This document shows positions 11,286 to 24,549 of a DNA stretch of 64,000 nt, in pieces; position 1 is the first letter of the stretch; each line of letters starts with the position of its first letter. The DNA is from Branchiostoma floridae (taxonomy: Eukaryota > Chordata > Leptocardii > Amphioxiformes > Branchiostomatidae), in assembly GCF_000003815.2 (NCBI RefSeq), contig NC_049983.1, positions 10,855,482 to 10,919,481 on the forward strand, read 5' to 3'. The notes below the pieces were generated by a model. The model had not been told where the DNA came from and did not search any database. It saw only the letters and a list, made by a program, of their open reading frames with translations. Made by a program: the position numbers and the translations under genes.

Positions 11286-14200
11286 TCATCTGGTGACCTC
11301 CCCCATAACTGCCTGTGCCACCTGTAGAAGTGCTGATGCAGCAGGAGACTCAGGATGGGACTTGAAGATGCTACTGCCTTCCTCACAACACTGTACCAGG
11401 TGCTGCAACAGGTAAACACATGTCGAAACATGAATATCACAACTTTCTGTCTCTAGTGCATAATTCAAAATGAAACAGTTTTTGTGGGATCAACTGTTAG
11501 GATCTTGTGTCTGTCGTAAGGTTTCCTTGGATATCTCGAAGGATCTTGAGGGATGACAACAGTAGGCAGGCCAAATCTGGTATTCATCTTTTCACAACAT
11601 TAAGCAAACTTTAAGATGACTGCACAAAGCTATCCAAATGGCTCCCTGACTACTTGTTCCCTTACATCATGTACAAATCATTTGCAGTACAGTTGACGAT
11701 GGATTCCCCCATACCCCCACAACAACATTAAGTTGATCCCTTAATCCCTCAAATTTGTCTAACAAATCCAGTTTTATCCAGTGCAACCTCCTGGTCATCA
11801 TTTGGTGAGAAACCTGTAGATCAGCAGACCATGACTCCACAGATAACCAAGATAGATGGGACTGGTTAGGAGGGGAAGGGATGGCACCTGGGGCTGGACT
11901 TCTCAAGACTTTTCCAGGTGGAACTTCTAGTATTATAAGGCATGTATAAATGTTACGCTATATATGCTGTGTGGATATTGATTTTGTCATTTTGTTTGCT
12001 TAGTAAACAGGATCCAAATTCAGTTCAACATCCCGGCACACCTGATCTTAACAGGCTCCCTTAATCCCTCAAATTTGTTAGACAAATCCAGCTTTATCCA
12101 GAGTTCATCATTTGGTGAGAAACCTGTAGATCAGCAGACCATGACTTCACAGATAACCAAGATAGATGGGACTGGTTAGGAGGGGGAAGAGATGTCACCT
12201 GGGGCTGGGCTTCTCTGGACATTTCCATGTGGAACCATTACATACATACGTAAGGAGCTATATTATGTCTTTTACTATTCATTATGTTAAACTGGATGCC
12301 ACCATAGTCCCTGACCCTCAGGCATGAGGATGGGACTACGTGACTGTGAGGTGATGTTTCACTTAATATAAATATGCTGTGTGGATACAAACTTTGTCTT
12401 GGTTAGTCAATAGAGGATCCAACTTCAGTTCAACATCACGGCAAACCTGGTCCCCACAGGCTCCCTTATTCCCTTAAATTTGTCCTACAAATCCAGCTTT
12501 ATCAGGCTGAGGTCATCATTTGGTGAGAACCCTGTACAACAGCAGACCATGACTCCACAGATAACCAAGATAGATGGGACTGGTTAGGGGGGGGAAGGGA
12601 TGGCACATGGGGCTCGACTTCTTAGGACATTTCCATGTGGAACCATTATGTACACAATGAGTGTATATGTCTTTTCACTATGTTACACTAAATATGCTGT
12701 GTGGATACGAACTTGTCTTGGTAAGTCAATGCAGGATCCAACTTCAGTTAAACATTGCGACACACCTGATCCCAGAAGACTCCCTTAATCCCTCAAATTT
12801 GTCCTACAAATCCAGCTTTATCCAGCTGAGTGTTCAGCACCACCTCCTGGTCATCATTTGGTGAGAAACCTGTACATCAGCAGACCATGACTCCACAGAT
12901 AACCAAGATAGATAGGACTGGTTAGGAGAGGGAAGGGATGTCACCTGAGGCTGGACATCTCAACTTTTCCATGTGGAACCATTACATACATAAGGAGTGC
13001 ATGTCTTTTACTTCATTGTGTTTCACTAGACGCCAGCATAGGCCCCGACCCTCAGGTATGAGGATAGGCTAGGTGACTGTAAGGTGATGTTACACTAAAT
13101 ATAAAAATATGCTGTGTGGATACAAACTTTGTCTTGGTTAGTAATAGTACACAGAATCCAACATAAGGTCAACATCACGGCACACATGGTCCCAGCAGGC
13201 TCCCTTAATCCCTCAAATTTGTCCTACAAATCCAGCTTTATACGGAATTCTTCCTTTGGTGAGAAACCTGTAGATCAGCAGATCATGACTCCACAGATAA
13301 CCAAGATAAATGGGACTGGTTAGAAGAGGGAAGAGATGTCACCTAAGGGTAGGACTTCTCAGGACATGTCCAGGTGTAAACTATAACGTAACACCCAGGG
13401 GAGATGCCACCAATCTGAGAGTCATCCTAGTGTGATCCTTTTTCCCATTACACTAGAGATAAGCTTAATCAACTAACCACATATTATCTCTTTTGTAGTT
13501 AGCACAATTTGTTGAACTGTTATGATAAAATCACACACGAAATTTTTTGCGTTACATGGAATGTCATATTCTTACTGGAAATATTCCTACATGAAGTACA
13601 CTTTGAATTCTTAAAGACTAAAAATCACTTCTGATGCATACAAAAAGCACTGCACTGAATTCTTCAACCAACCTCAACTGAGGATAAACACACACAACGT
13701 ATTGAACATGTTTTTACGTGCTTAGGCTAGGACCTGGCTCCTTGTATTGGCTATTGGGTATACATGTACAAATATCATTCTGGGAGGAATTATGCAAAAC
13801 TTCATTGCTAGTTAGGGTATAAAGACCAGTTTCTCCCAGATCACCTCAGTGTCACTGACGAAAGATAGTGGATGCTATCTGAAACATTACTTCTGACCGT
13901 TTCCAAGATCATATCTAGTTGCTTGGAAAAAAAATGCTTTTTGGCATACCATCTTTGCTACTATTATTATTTTGGGATTGGATTCAGAATAAACAATGAA
14001 CATTTTTTATGGTCTGTTCAGACATCAAAATGTATACTGTACATCTGTGAGGCTACAAACTGACAGAGAGATGGGTTTGATGGGGGCTGACAGGAGAGGC
14101 TGTTAATCCCTGGCAGGTGTGGGAGATTAGCTGGACAAGCTGCTGATTGACAGGAGATAAGGACAGTTGGAGGAGACAGGTGTCCGGCACAGGACACAAG

Positions 14201-17200
14201 CCAGGGGTGCACAGCAATGATAGGTATGGGGGGTGTACAATTCAGTACAGGCAAAAGTGATGCAACTTGCAAACTTTCATTTTCTAGGATGATTCTAAAA
14301 TTGCATTTAAAAATCTACTTTTCATTCTGTTTACATTGTATCAGTTACATCATTGTCGCACAACATTTTCGTGTTGTGTTGCAAATTTAACATTGAAAAT
14401 TTTTTCCAGAACTGCCACACAACAATAGCACAAAAATTAATGTTCTGGATGGCAGTTTAAAGCCAGTCCATCATCACAAATCAATACATGTGTACGTTTG
14501 AAAATGGTACTGTGAAATCATGAACATTTTCGCATTTGCCCATATAGATTGCATAATTCTATATACCTGGTCAATGGGTATTCTCCCCAGGAAAGGGACA
14601 CTGTACTCTCTAGCTAGCCTCTCTCCAGCACCGGAGGAAAAGATGTTGGTTCTTTCCTGTAAAACAACACATTAAAAATGTAAAATTGATGAAGACTTCT
14701 GTGATGCCATTTACACTTGCACAGCAGTTGTAACGGTCTTTTGTATCAGTGAATATAAATATAATGGAAACTAAAGGGAATGTTTCTAAAGCAAATGGAA
14801 TACTACAACTATCACTGACCATTTCTAATTTGAAAAGACATATGGAATCTAGAAAATCTAATCAATTCTACAGGCACATATCTGAGACTAAGACTTTGAA
14901 TGTTAAGATTGGAATCCAGATACCAAAGTCTTGCCCTTTCAACTGACATGTTGAATGTTACCGTATTAGTAACAAGTTGAGATAATTAAGTTTCCAAATA
15001 CCAAAGGTCCCTGCAGATACCAAACACTGTCACTATGCTATCCTTTCCACTACAGTAATGAAGACAAGTTTGCACACTTGGCATGGCAGTAAGAAAGATT
15101 CCACAACATCCTTAATCAACTTTTTTTGTCACCAGTCCTCATGCAGAGTAAAGGGCCTTGACTGTATAAAATGAGTACCATCACCTGACAACATGGGCAG
15201 ACATATCCGCTCATATTCTCCACAATGCCAATCACAGGCACTCCCATCTTCCTGCAGAAATTCAGCTCCTTCCTGATGGTTGCTATGGCAACCTCCTGGG
15301 GCGTGGTCACGATGACGGCTCCATCAGGGTTGGTGCTCTTCATCGCCTTGACAACAGTCAGGTGTTCATCACTCGTGCCAGGTGGAGTGTCTTTAGAAAG
15401 CGAGGACAAAAGTTTATCAGATGCATAAAAACTGAATTAAGTGAATAAACATGTACCTACGGTATAGTACTCAATGTGGCTTGTTTTCTTAGCAACCTAT
15501 GCACAATTGAAATAAAAACCACTCCTCTGAGTAAAGGGATGCTGCAGTTTGAAAGAAAACTGCTGGGGGGCAAAAATAAGCAGCCAAATGTTTGCTCTGT
15601 ACAGGTCTAAGTTAATTTTTAGTTTTTTGAATTGCATTACAAATTATATATTACACACATGTAGGACTGTCCTAACAATACATTTCTTTACAAATGCAAG
15701 TCAAACTGGATACAAAAAAACAGTCTATGCTTTAACTAAGAGAGGATGCCTGTGAAACACCTGTGACTGCTAAGAAGTAGATACAATTCCCAGTGATATA
15801 CCAGCCTGAGAGTGTTTACATTGCAGATCTGCAGATCTACCAACTGTGTCCCTGGTCCTTAATCTGGGTTGCCCCACTAACCTGAACTCCTTCATCCAGG
15901 ATTACCCCAATAAGATACACTATGTCCTGGGTTGTATTCAGTTACAGCAGGATTAAATGGTAACATATACTCTAAACTAATTAATGCCAAGTGAATCAAA
16001 TGTTATCAACGAGTCTCTATGTTGGAAGGAAACATCTGTAACAGGCAATGCAGATGACCTGAAAACAGTATTTCTACATTTAAAAAGTTTTTCTGAGCTG
16101 TCAGGTTACATAGCTGTTCTTGTTATCTTGTAATAAAATGAATTTCTTCTGAACAGATTAATCAGATACATATAACTTTATGTAGCAGGACTGACAGGTA
16201 TGGAGAAATTCTGTTGTTGCAAAAATATAATTATATACACGGGTGTATATGTTTATTTCTTCTGTGCATAATGTGACACTAAATGGCAGTAAGCTGTGTG
16301 GATATTATTTTAACATTTTTTGTTTGTCTTGCAAACAGGATTCAAATGCAATTTTACTTGGAAAGACTGTCAAAAAAATTGCATCTTAGTCTTAGAATAA
16401 GTTCTCACCACAGATTAGGACATCCAGACGTCCCCAGAAGGTGTCTTTGAGAAACCTTCTGATCAGGGCTGGAAAAAAAAGCAGAAGTATTGTAGAATAG
16501 TAAAAGTAATTCTGCATTGTCAACATAATGCCATACATTCCTGAGTGATAGCATAAAAATGTGAAACAAATATATAAAAGGAAACCAAGCTAGCAAATGC
16601 TGATGTTCAAATTCCCTAAGTTTTCTAACACTAACAGTCCCATTCAAAGACTTTCAGAAGACCTGGTCAGTCAAAAAACTTCTAAACTTCTACCCTAACA
16701 TCTGCTTGAATATTATGGCTAGGGGACATCTGCACACATCTGTGTAGTAACAAAGCCTCATACAGCCCAACATGTGGCATTTGGAATGGCAGAAATTTCT
16801 GGAATGATTCCACCACTGATATCTTCCAGAAACCTGAATAACCTGGAGAACATTCATAAATCCCTAGCTTGAATATTTCTACTCATATATCATAATCATA
16901 ATTATAGAAACTGTACAAAGGTACACTATCAAAGATTGAGTACAGACCTGTTTTCCTTGGTCCTCTCCATATGACTGCATTGTCTGACTGTTCCAACAGG
17001 GAGCCCACTGACATTACCTTTACATCATGATGGGGGGATCTGTCGAAAAAACAACATCTCATTCAAAAAAGAACTTAATCTTATATTTCAAACAATTTCA
17101 AGATTTTTCACTGCAAGATATTTGTAGGAATGACTCATCACTAATTTGGCCTAGTCCCATCTTGAAAGATGCAATGTTTGGTCATGGTCATATTCGATTA

Positions 17201-20200
17201 TTATATAAATAAACAACGTTACCAACACACAAAACAAAAGTCAGTTAGAACAGAATCTGATGCATTTTGGAATTCCAAACAGTGATAACCTATGACACCA
17301 AATGTCAACATTCTGCTAAACAGGCATACATTACTCCATACCTGAAACATCAAGTTTTCTTGTCATTACCAAGTATTTTCTTTAACAGCTGAAGAATATC
17401 CAAGACTCTTCAATTAAGAACCTGACCCTTCTTAAGACAGCCACACAAACCACCTGTCTTCTAACTTATCACAGGCAGTAAGCCGGCCACATGTGGGACT
17501 TGAAGAATCCTGAGGATTACTTATCAAAACCTTTATGTAAGATAATCCATGGGATTAGGCATGGGATTTAAGAGAAGAAACAGGAACTATGTATGGGGTA
17601 AGCAGTGGAAAGTAGAGAGAGAATTTTGAATAGATACCACAATTCAAAGAGACCCAAAAAATTTTGCGTAGGAAATACTGTAAATGTAGAAATGTTCACA
17701 GTGGTTTTATATTCATTCATAATAGTTTTTTACTACAGTCTATGGCACTACCACCAACTTAAAACAACCGTGATTTTCCCGCTAACATGAAATTAAATCC
17801 CCAAGAACTTAATATATTTACAGTAAGTACTACTTGTTTCCTACTCAGAATCTTTTTTACTAGATTTTATTGTTAATATCAGGACACCAGTAATAATATA
17901 TTTGATTAAATATAATGCTATTACACTGTACATGTACCATGATTTAGCTTTAATTGTATAATTTTGTATATGTGTCTCCAAACTCCATTTACTCCGACCT
18001 TATTTTCCTCTTTCCTTACCCATTGCACTCCCACCTTCCTAGATTTGTGAGGCATACATCCCTGTCATGTACAATAACCTGCACTATATATTTGTATGAT
18101 TTAAAACAGATGTTATAAATTGTAATGAACAAGCCCAAAGTCAAGGATGTTGACCCCATGAGGTCAGGATATGCCCCTTGTCTGGATGTTTTTACGCTTT
18201 AATAGCATCCTTCTTCCTAGTGCTTGCAGGGTTTGTCGACTCAGGTTCTGGGATAGCTGAATGTGGGTTCATAAGTTGGCCTTAGGATAGAAAACTGTGG
18301 ACATAATATAGACAACTTCATAATATAGATGTTAGGGGTGGGTACAGAAAATCTAGGTCCAGGTATAGTCCAGGTACAGGTGACCAGGTCCAGGTTTGGA
18401 CCTGAACCTGGACCTAATTGTTTGTGAAAACTTGCAATTGTGAATGGGCAATACTCAAAACAAAGAAAGTCCATTTTGCTAACAGAGGAATCTGTTTCAT
18501 TGAGAATCTGATCATGACTTCTACAGGCATTTTAAAATCCTATCTTCATGTAAACAGTGCCACTGTTTGCCAAGTTTGACTGTAGAAATGTCAGCTTTCC
18601 TCTACTTTTCTCCTGTTATTTTCTTGGGCCAGTAAGACCCCAAACCACGTGAACGCCTGCGGGTATAATCTGTTCATTTTATCATCGGTCCACTGCTCCA
18701 CTGTATTTTCAGGTCCCGGCGGTCAGACAGTTTTTCTGGACCGGTCCAACAAGAAAAACGGTTTTGTACCAGTATGTTGATCAAGGCGATGCATGATTAC
18801 ACGACTGAATGTATTTCTATAAAAAATTATGTGGACCCAGATTTGAAAAACAATTGACCAGAATGAAAGTGATTTTCTTTCATCAGACTCTTTGAGGTTC
18901 TTAAGTCATAATACCCCCCTCACATTAGGCGCGATTTGATCGGACGACGAGTCTGCGAGCTCTAATTTATGAGGAGGCATGACCCTGATGCCGACGAAGA
19001 AATTGCCCCTTCCCGTCAGGGTCATGCCTTCTCGTAATTTAGAGCTCGCAGACTCGTCGTTCAATCGAATCGCGCCTAATGTGAGGGGGGTATTAGACAG
19101 ACTGTGTTCTGCCATAGTTAGTTTATCTGAATCCCCTGGCCTGCTTACTGGCTTAACCCCTCAGAGGACTTCCACACAAAAAACACATCCGGAGATCAAG
19201 GTTTGTTTAAGTATTATAACTATATGGATCCTATATATAATGCATGTGCTCTTAATACTGGAAACCACAAAATTTACAATAAGTACATTAACACATTGTG
19301 TGTCCCCAATACAGTGTTTTGAATCATCCATTACATCACACTACCTGGACGTCTAACCTTCATCGATGCAGTCAGATCTTCTTAATCCATCTAACATAAT
19401 TGAGGTAACTTACTACATACACTTAAATGCTACAAAAGGGAAACGACAATGTCAATGTGATTTGAAAGGTGGTTTGAAAGACATTTTGAGAGAGAGAGGG
19501 GGGCAACTTTTTGCTATAAGGCTAGGCAATTTGTAAAGTTCAGACAATCCTTATTGCAAGGGAACAAAGCTGTTCAAATCTGAAGTTAAGATATTTGAAG
19601 CCCTATGTGTAACAGCTTTTCTTGGCAGGTTTGGCAAATGTTCTCTATAGAGCTAATCTCTTGAATCTACAGACTTCACATCAGGCCAATGTTTAGACCA
19701 GGAAAAGCAGTGCCTGTTGGACAGAGTCCAGTACAGGAGACCCTAACATCCTGTACCACCAGCAGGGGATCTGTGGTCTGACTTAGGTTAGTCTTTAAGG
19801 GTCTGCAGAGAGTCTGGAGACATCTGTAAGATGTATATCTTTCAGCAAACTTGGCATTCAGCCCTTCAGCTTTCAGCACCTCTGACCATTGAGAATTCAT
19901 GGCAAGGCAAAGATCTGTTAATATGGCACTTCATGATTCACATGTGTATGTACAAAATAAATGTACCTTATCCTGCCAGAGGGACACATCCTGGAAAGCC
20001 TAAATCTTTCTCTCTCATGCTTTAAGGAACACCAAACAAAGAAGTCCTGGCAATTCTATCAAATGTTATGATAGTCTAACAGAAAAATCAAATGATAGTT
20101 TAAAAGAGGCTAAAAGCAGCGACATTGTGGAAAACAATGACAGCCCGCCTCAGTGCAATGTGGCAATTTATTGAAAAGTGGCAATGATGATGATGATGAT

Positions 20201-23200
20201 CACTAGTCTAACACTGCGATGAACTCATATTTATCCTTAAAGTTTGGATAAAGGCTTATTACACATCACATGATCAGCAATCATTATTACATGATTGTGT
20301 TTTCTACATTGCATTATACTTACATGTACTTACTCTATAAGGTGTATGAAAAGCATAAAACCATCATTTACTTTTCCCACAAGATTGAAACCATTGACTG
20401 ATCCTGAAGTTTGCTTTTGATGAGTCTGCATAAATATTCTGGCACAACTTACTGTATACAGTATACAGTATATATATGTATAGCATTATGATACCTTTTA
20501 GCCTGGTATCCAGCTGTGCTATAACTCCCGAGTCTCTTCTGTCCTTAGGCATTTGCAAATTGGACAGAAGAGATTCGGGAGTAATCATAATACGCTGTAA
20601 TACAGCTGCATACCAGGCTTTATTCCTTTTCCTTGCTGCTTATACCAATAATCAAGTTTGGTGCCAAAGGGCTATATATACCTTTGGTGCCAAAGAGCTA
20701 TATATACCTTGGCAAAGGTTTTAACAGTTACAAGAGTTGGGCCTAAAGCCAATCACTTACAGTAATATAAAATGACAGTAAGTGTCCAAGGCTCTTACAT
20801 CAAAGGTTTCCACCCCCACTGTGAGTTGATGACCTCCCTCCCCTCCACTGCCAGTAGTTTGGGGATGCTGGGTCCACAGATATCAAGGTCCACCACTCCT
20901 ACCTGTGCAATAAGGGAGAAACATTTGTCAAAAGACAAATCAATTAACGATGCAGTATCTCTTTGTGCAGTCAGTGAGGAAGAAGGAAAAAATTCAGGAC
21001 AGCCAATGAAGGTATATTGATAGATAACATGCAGGAGGTATCACCTAATTTACCACTTAGAACCAAATTGGGTCACCAGTGGTTGTATATCACTTTAAGT
21101 TACTGTTGAAATTTGAACACAGCTGTACATGTGGGGCCTACAACTCTAGGTCTGGAAACTCTTCCTTACTCCTACCTTCACAGCTGTTTATCAACTGTGA
21201 TCCTGAACTGCTTTCATCAAGAATAAACTCCAACTGGTCACAATACCAGTTGCGAACTGTGTTTAAGATAAATCAATTACAGTTTGTGCCAAATTCCTGC
21301 CGTGTAATGACAGCTAGCTCTGGCTAGTGCATCCTGGGTATACCCTGCAAATGCATGCATTTTGTTTCATCTAACTCTATTAGTCCTAATGTCTAAAAAA
21401 ATTGAAGCTACAGTAAGAGTTTCCTGATCAAATAGAGCAACATGGTACATATGATGTACTGTCAAAGTAGAGGCTTCTGGCTTGAGTCATGTGAGGTCAG
21501 AGTTTGAGGCCACTAATTAGCTGATTTCATCTGCACTGAATAATGCTTTTGACAAAAAAAGTGCTGAAACAATTTTTTTTTAAATTTGGTGAATCAGATA
21601 GAAAACTTTGAGTGTCACACAAAAAAGTTGGAGGAAAGAATGAAGATAATTTCATACAATTGATTAATATCATTCCATGTTTTAACATGCATTTCTGCAA
21701 AGAAGAGTGTTAAAACACTCTTCTTTGCAGAAATGGACAATGGTATAAAAAGTCATAACTTAAATCCATTTAACCCATTTTTCTCTTGTTGCCATCTTTA
21801 GCCTCTTGAACATTTACAGAAACTTTTCAGCAGCCCCATGTCAGCACATTCAATTGTCTTGTATCCAAACTAAACAAAACATCCTCTAATCCAAAACACT
21901 CCATGTCTCCTGGGTCCTGGCACAGTTCTTTCTCTCAACAACTCAGAGAGAGTTGGGGAATATCTGGAAGGTCGGGGTTTTCTATAAACCAGTTTTTGTT
22001 TCCACAGTTTAAACATGGTGACAGACACAGGAGGCGCTATGCCAGTAGGTAACATTATGGAGTAATTGTTGCACATCTGTTATTAGTTGTCCTAATTCTC
22101 TGTAACACTGAACTTATCATGGTATACAATGCACTACACTACAAGCAAAATGCCCTTATAAAAGTAGTGCATACTGAAAACAGGAATATGTACTTCAATC
22201 AATATTTTCTTTACATTAATACCATTTGGCTTCAATGTCCCAAGGATAACATGTTTGCATGTGTGTTAACTTTTTTTTCAAATAACAACTTGAAGTTTTC
22301 TTACCTGCCAATGTTTTGCCACCTTGATGTATCATGTAGCAAAAATATACCACAAATGAAGAGATTTCTAGCTTCTCGACATCTAGATATATTGTGTTGA
22401 GTGTATACATATACATGTACCTACAACACTACGAGTACAGATCAACTTACCTTGTGTGACAATTCTGCCAGTGCCATACTTAAACAGGCTGCTACACTGG
22501 ACTTCCCTACACCTGTACAGATACATGTGTGTAAAAATTCAATGAGTGAAACTGTTACACTACTAGTATTTTGTTACTATTACTGTAATGGCTTAAAATG
22601 ATCACAATTGTTTTAAAAAAAGATTGTAATACTAATACCTTTGAGACAACACTCCAAGAGTTTTATGGCTACAAAGTCAATGATTATGGGTTTATGAATC
22701 AAGATGATAAAAGTTGTATAAAGATCAACATCTTTGACAAAATATTCCATATCACACAAAAAAAGTGTACTATTTTTAAATCTACTTGGGGAGCTTTCCA
22801 GTCTTCTCTTTTTCAACCCATATCAGATCTCATCTTTGAGTTGACTTGTCACATAGCTGTTGATAGAGACAGTGAATACAAACACTGAAACAGGCTTGAG
22901 ATCGTTTGTCATCAAGTCAAAATGTATTTATACCTCCTTTCCCTGACAGAATGAGAATCTTGTGCTTAATGGCTTTCATCCTGGTGTCCAGTATATCCTG
23001 GTCTGGGTCTCGTCCACCTGGAACACAATTGGTGTGGTAACTATTAGTATGAACTGGACAAACAAATACATCATACACAACCTAAGATGGTGTGCAAAGC
23101 CATTTTGTCTCCATACCTCAAAGTTTGTACCAGAGATGTAATCTCCAAGCAGAAGTAAACAGACAAAACAGTGATATTCTGGTAAACTGGGAGCTTTAGA

Positions 23201-24235
23201 TGCATTACAATTTAGCCTCCCAAAACTGTTTGGAGGGTCCAACAAGAAAAAATGGTTTTATACTGGTACACCGTACCGGCACCAGCACCCATCCCTAATT
23301 CATACCCCCTGTAGTGTCCGTACCCCATGTAGTGTTCACGCCTCCCTTAATCAGTTAGTTAATGCCCATGCATCCTGAAGCATCCGTACCCCTGTAGTGT
23401 TCGTATCTCACATATATAGTATGTTCATATTCTTACCTTGCTGCTTGCAGAGTGCCTGTCCTGGACAACCTTCACATATGTCAGCCTTCCCTGCTAACTC
23501 CTATAGCAACAATGCAACAGAGAACAGTGCTGGTGTTCTCTTTATAACGTTTCTAAGACTAATAGTAAGCGAATGGAGAGCATCACTTCAGGTATTCACT
23601 TTATATGATCAAACTATCAACTACATCATTACTCTTCAGACAGAACTTCAGACTGAAGTTACATTGCACCTGCTAATTATAATGATTGACTACTTTCCAC
23701 TTCCTAAATTTCAAATCATGCTACAATTTCATTTTGATTTGCTTTTATTGGAATTGCAACCTGACAATGTACATGTATGTGGGGTATCACAGAACTTCTA
23801 GTAAAATATGACGTTTCTTTATAACCTACAGAACAGAAATGAATCTGCAGGTCAAAATATCGGTGTTATTACTTTCGTGTCGTAATGCACTGATCCGCTT
23901 AGGGGCGCTCGTGAGTGGTGTCAGTTTTCTGTTATGATGAACTTGGGTTTTGCAGGTCATACGACGTGAATTTCCCAACTGTGTGTACTCACAAACTAAA
24001 TAAACCCAGTAGGTTTGCATACAGGGCCTGCATGAAAGACAAAGTTCGAGTGAACGTTTGGAAAAACAAGGTGTTATGTCAAATATCCACTCAGCTCAGC
24101 TCTGTCAGTGCAAAATTTTGTAACGACGTTTTATAGCAAAAGTTTAGAAGTTAAAATTTAGCTAGTTAGTGGACTTACGGTCTCGGACGGGCATCCAGCA
24201 GCCGTTGCGGATTCTGAACCCTCTGTTTTCTTCAT
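11286..24235 (-). CDS. NUBP1: Cytosolic Fe-S cluster assembly factor NUBP1/Nbp35-like (10 exons)
   Basis: This P-loop scaffold ATPase of the Mrp/Nbp35 family assembles and transfers [4Fe-4S] clusters in the cytosol. Coding exons, read right to left, are 24179-24235, 23437-23500, 22934-23017, 22451-22512, 20799-20902, 16948-17039, 16409-16468, 15185-15390, 14567-14656 and 11286-11402. They total 936 nt, or 311 aa plus stop. All borders are GT/AG and the phases join. Visible features: an N-terminal four-Cys cluster typical of Nbp35/NUBP1 (C15, C28, C31, C37), the deviant Walker A GKGGVGKS (66-73), [35 protein letters not shown], and a C-terminal CPCC (239-242) that supplies the dimer-bridging CxxC. 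The N-terminal Cys cluster excludes NUBP2. The first gap is x12 where human NUBP1 has x13, and several blocks diverge, so an Nbp35-like paralogue is possible. The start at 24235 is the first ATG after an upstream stop. Confidence 0.9.
11680..13400. repeat. Higher-order tandem repeat in the last NUBP1 intron
   Basis: Five units share the block ccctcaaatttgt (or cccttaaattt), starting at 11746, 12066, 12471, 12790 and 13210. They also share gtgagaaacctgtagatcagcagaccatgact-like and ataaccaagatagatggg blocks. The spacing alternates: 320, 405, 319, 420 bp. The longer intervals contain an extra block of about 90 bp (ccctgaccctcagg... tgaggtgatgtt) at about 12290-12370 and 13020-13100. This is a two-part repeat of roughly 730 bp built from about 320-bp monomers. 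It is non-coding and spliced out with intron 9. Confidence 0.85.
17676..17825. mobile_element. MITE with TACTGTAAAT terminal inverted repeats
   Basis: The element starts TACTGTAAATGTAGAAATG and ends ATATTTACAGTA. The termini are complementary, and the inner arms (gtggttttat and acaaccgtgattttc) are also partly complementary. A second copy lies at 60706-60834. There is no coding capacity. It sits in a NUBP1 intron. Confidence 0.7.
18333..18776. mobile_element. Second copy of the hAT-type MITE, 3' end decayed
   Basis: It starts TAGGGGTGGGTAC and follows the 9361-9793 element through the ccaggtcc repeats, the 'gtccattttgctaac' middle and the ggaccggtccaacaagaaaaacgg block. The right terminus is lost after ttttgtacca. 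It lies in a NUBP1 intron. Confidence 0.75.
18910..19094. mobile_element. Foldback MITE, 79-bp arms
   Basis: The left arm (18910-18988) and right arm (19016-19094) are reverse complements with few mismatches, starting aatacccccctcacatta and ending taatgtgaggggggtatt. About 27 bp separates them. The long GC-rich hairpin lies in a NUBP1 intron. ORFs on both strands are by-products of the palindrome. Confidence 0.85.
20500..20619. mobile_element. Palindromic MITE, AGCCTGGTATCC family, copy 1
   Basis: The termini are agcctggtatccagctg and cagctgcataccaggct. Inner arms ctcccgagtctcttctgtcc and ggacagaagagattcgggag pair across a short centre. A second copy sits at 30407-30517, inside sialyltransferase gene A. 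Confidence 0.8.
21690..21735. repeat. Perfect 22-bp palindrome with 2-bp centre
   Basis: The left arm at 21690-21711 and the right arm at 21714-21735 are exact reverse complements (catttctgcaaagaagag...), with aa between them. It lies within a NUBP1 intron. The 2-nt centre cannot form a normal RNA loop without opening pairs, so it is better seen as a DNA palindrome than as a microRNA hairpin. Confidence 0.9.
23215..23297. mobile_element. 3' fragment of the hAT-type MITE
   Basis: The sequence ggtccaacaagaaaaa, then a tactggtacaccgtaccgg-like stretch, then cacccatcccta matches the right end of the element at 9361-9793. The left part is missing. It lies in the NUBP1 intron between exons 2 and 3. 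Confidence 0.65.
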
Positions 24236-24549
24236 TTCGTTGCAGAAATAGATTGAAAATTTGACGAGAAATGTCTTCGAAGAAACTGTTCTGATAAAAT
24301 CCACATGGACATAGTAAATAGAGGGTATAAAGGTCAATGGGGATAAACCAATATCAATCTTTAGGGTGATCGTAAAATTAAACTTACATCAAATATTTGG
24401 TACAAAAGACGCTTGCAGTATAATCTTGATGAAACTTTGATTTCTTTTTGTAACAAAACCCAGGAAAAGTAAGGGTTTCAAACAATATTTGGCCCAATCT
24501 TCGAAAGACAACCCCTTGCTAAATCGCCCTGGTTTGTCCCTTTCCCAAG
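24236..24549. promoter_or_regulatory. Candidate bidirectional promoter between NUBP1 and ECHS1
   Basis: The start codons of NUBP1 (minus, 24235) and ECHS1 (plus, 24550) are 314 bp apart and diverge. No TATA box is evident. The ECHS1 start region contains caagATGGcgg, which overlaps a YY1-type element often found at housekeeping starts. Shared control is inferred from the layout only. Confidence 0.5.

Noticed and set aside
18906-19356. ORFs of 69 and 125 codons at 18.9-19.4 kb.
   Set aside because: They arise from the two arms of the foldback MITE and encode mirror versions of the same string.
19676-19900. 74-codon minus-strand ORF inside the NUBP1 gene as an extra exon.
   Set aside because: Exons 5 and 6 join in frame without it and it matches nothing in the NUBP family.
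21690-21735. microRNA precursor.
   Set aside because: Arms of only 22 bp with a 2-nt centre leave no loop or basal stem for normal processing.
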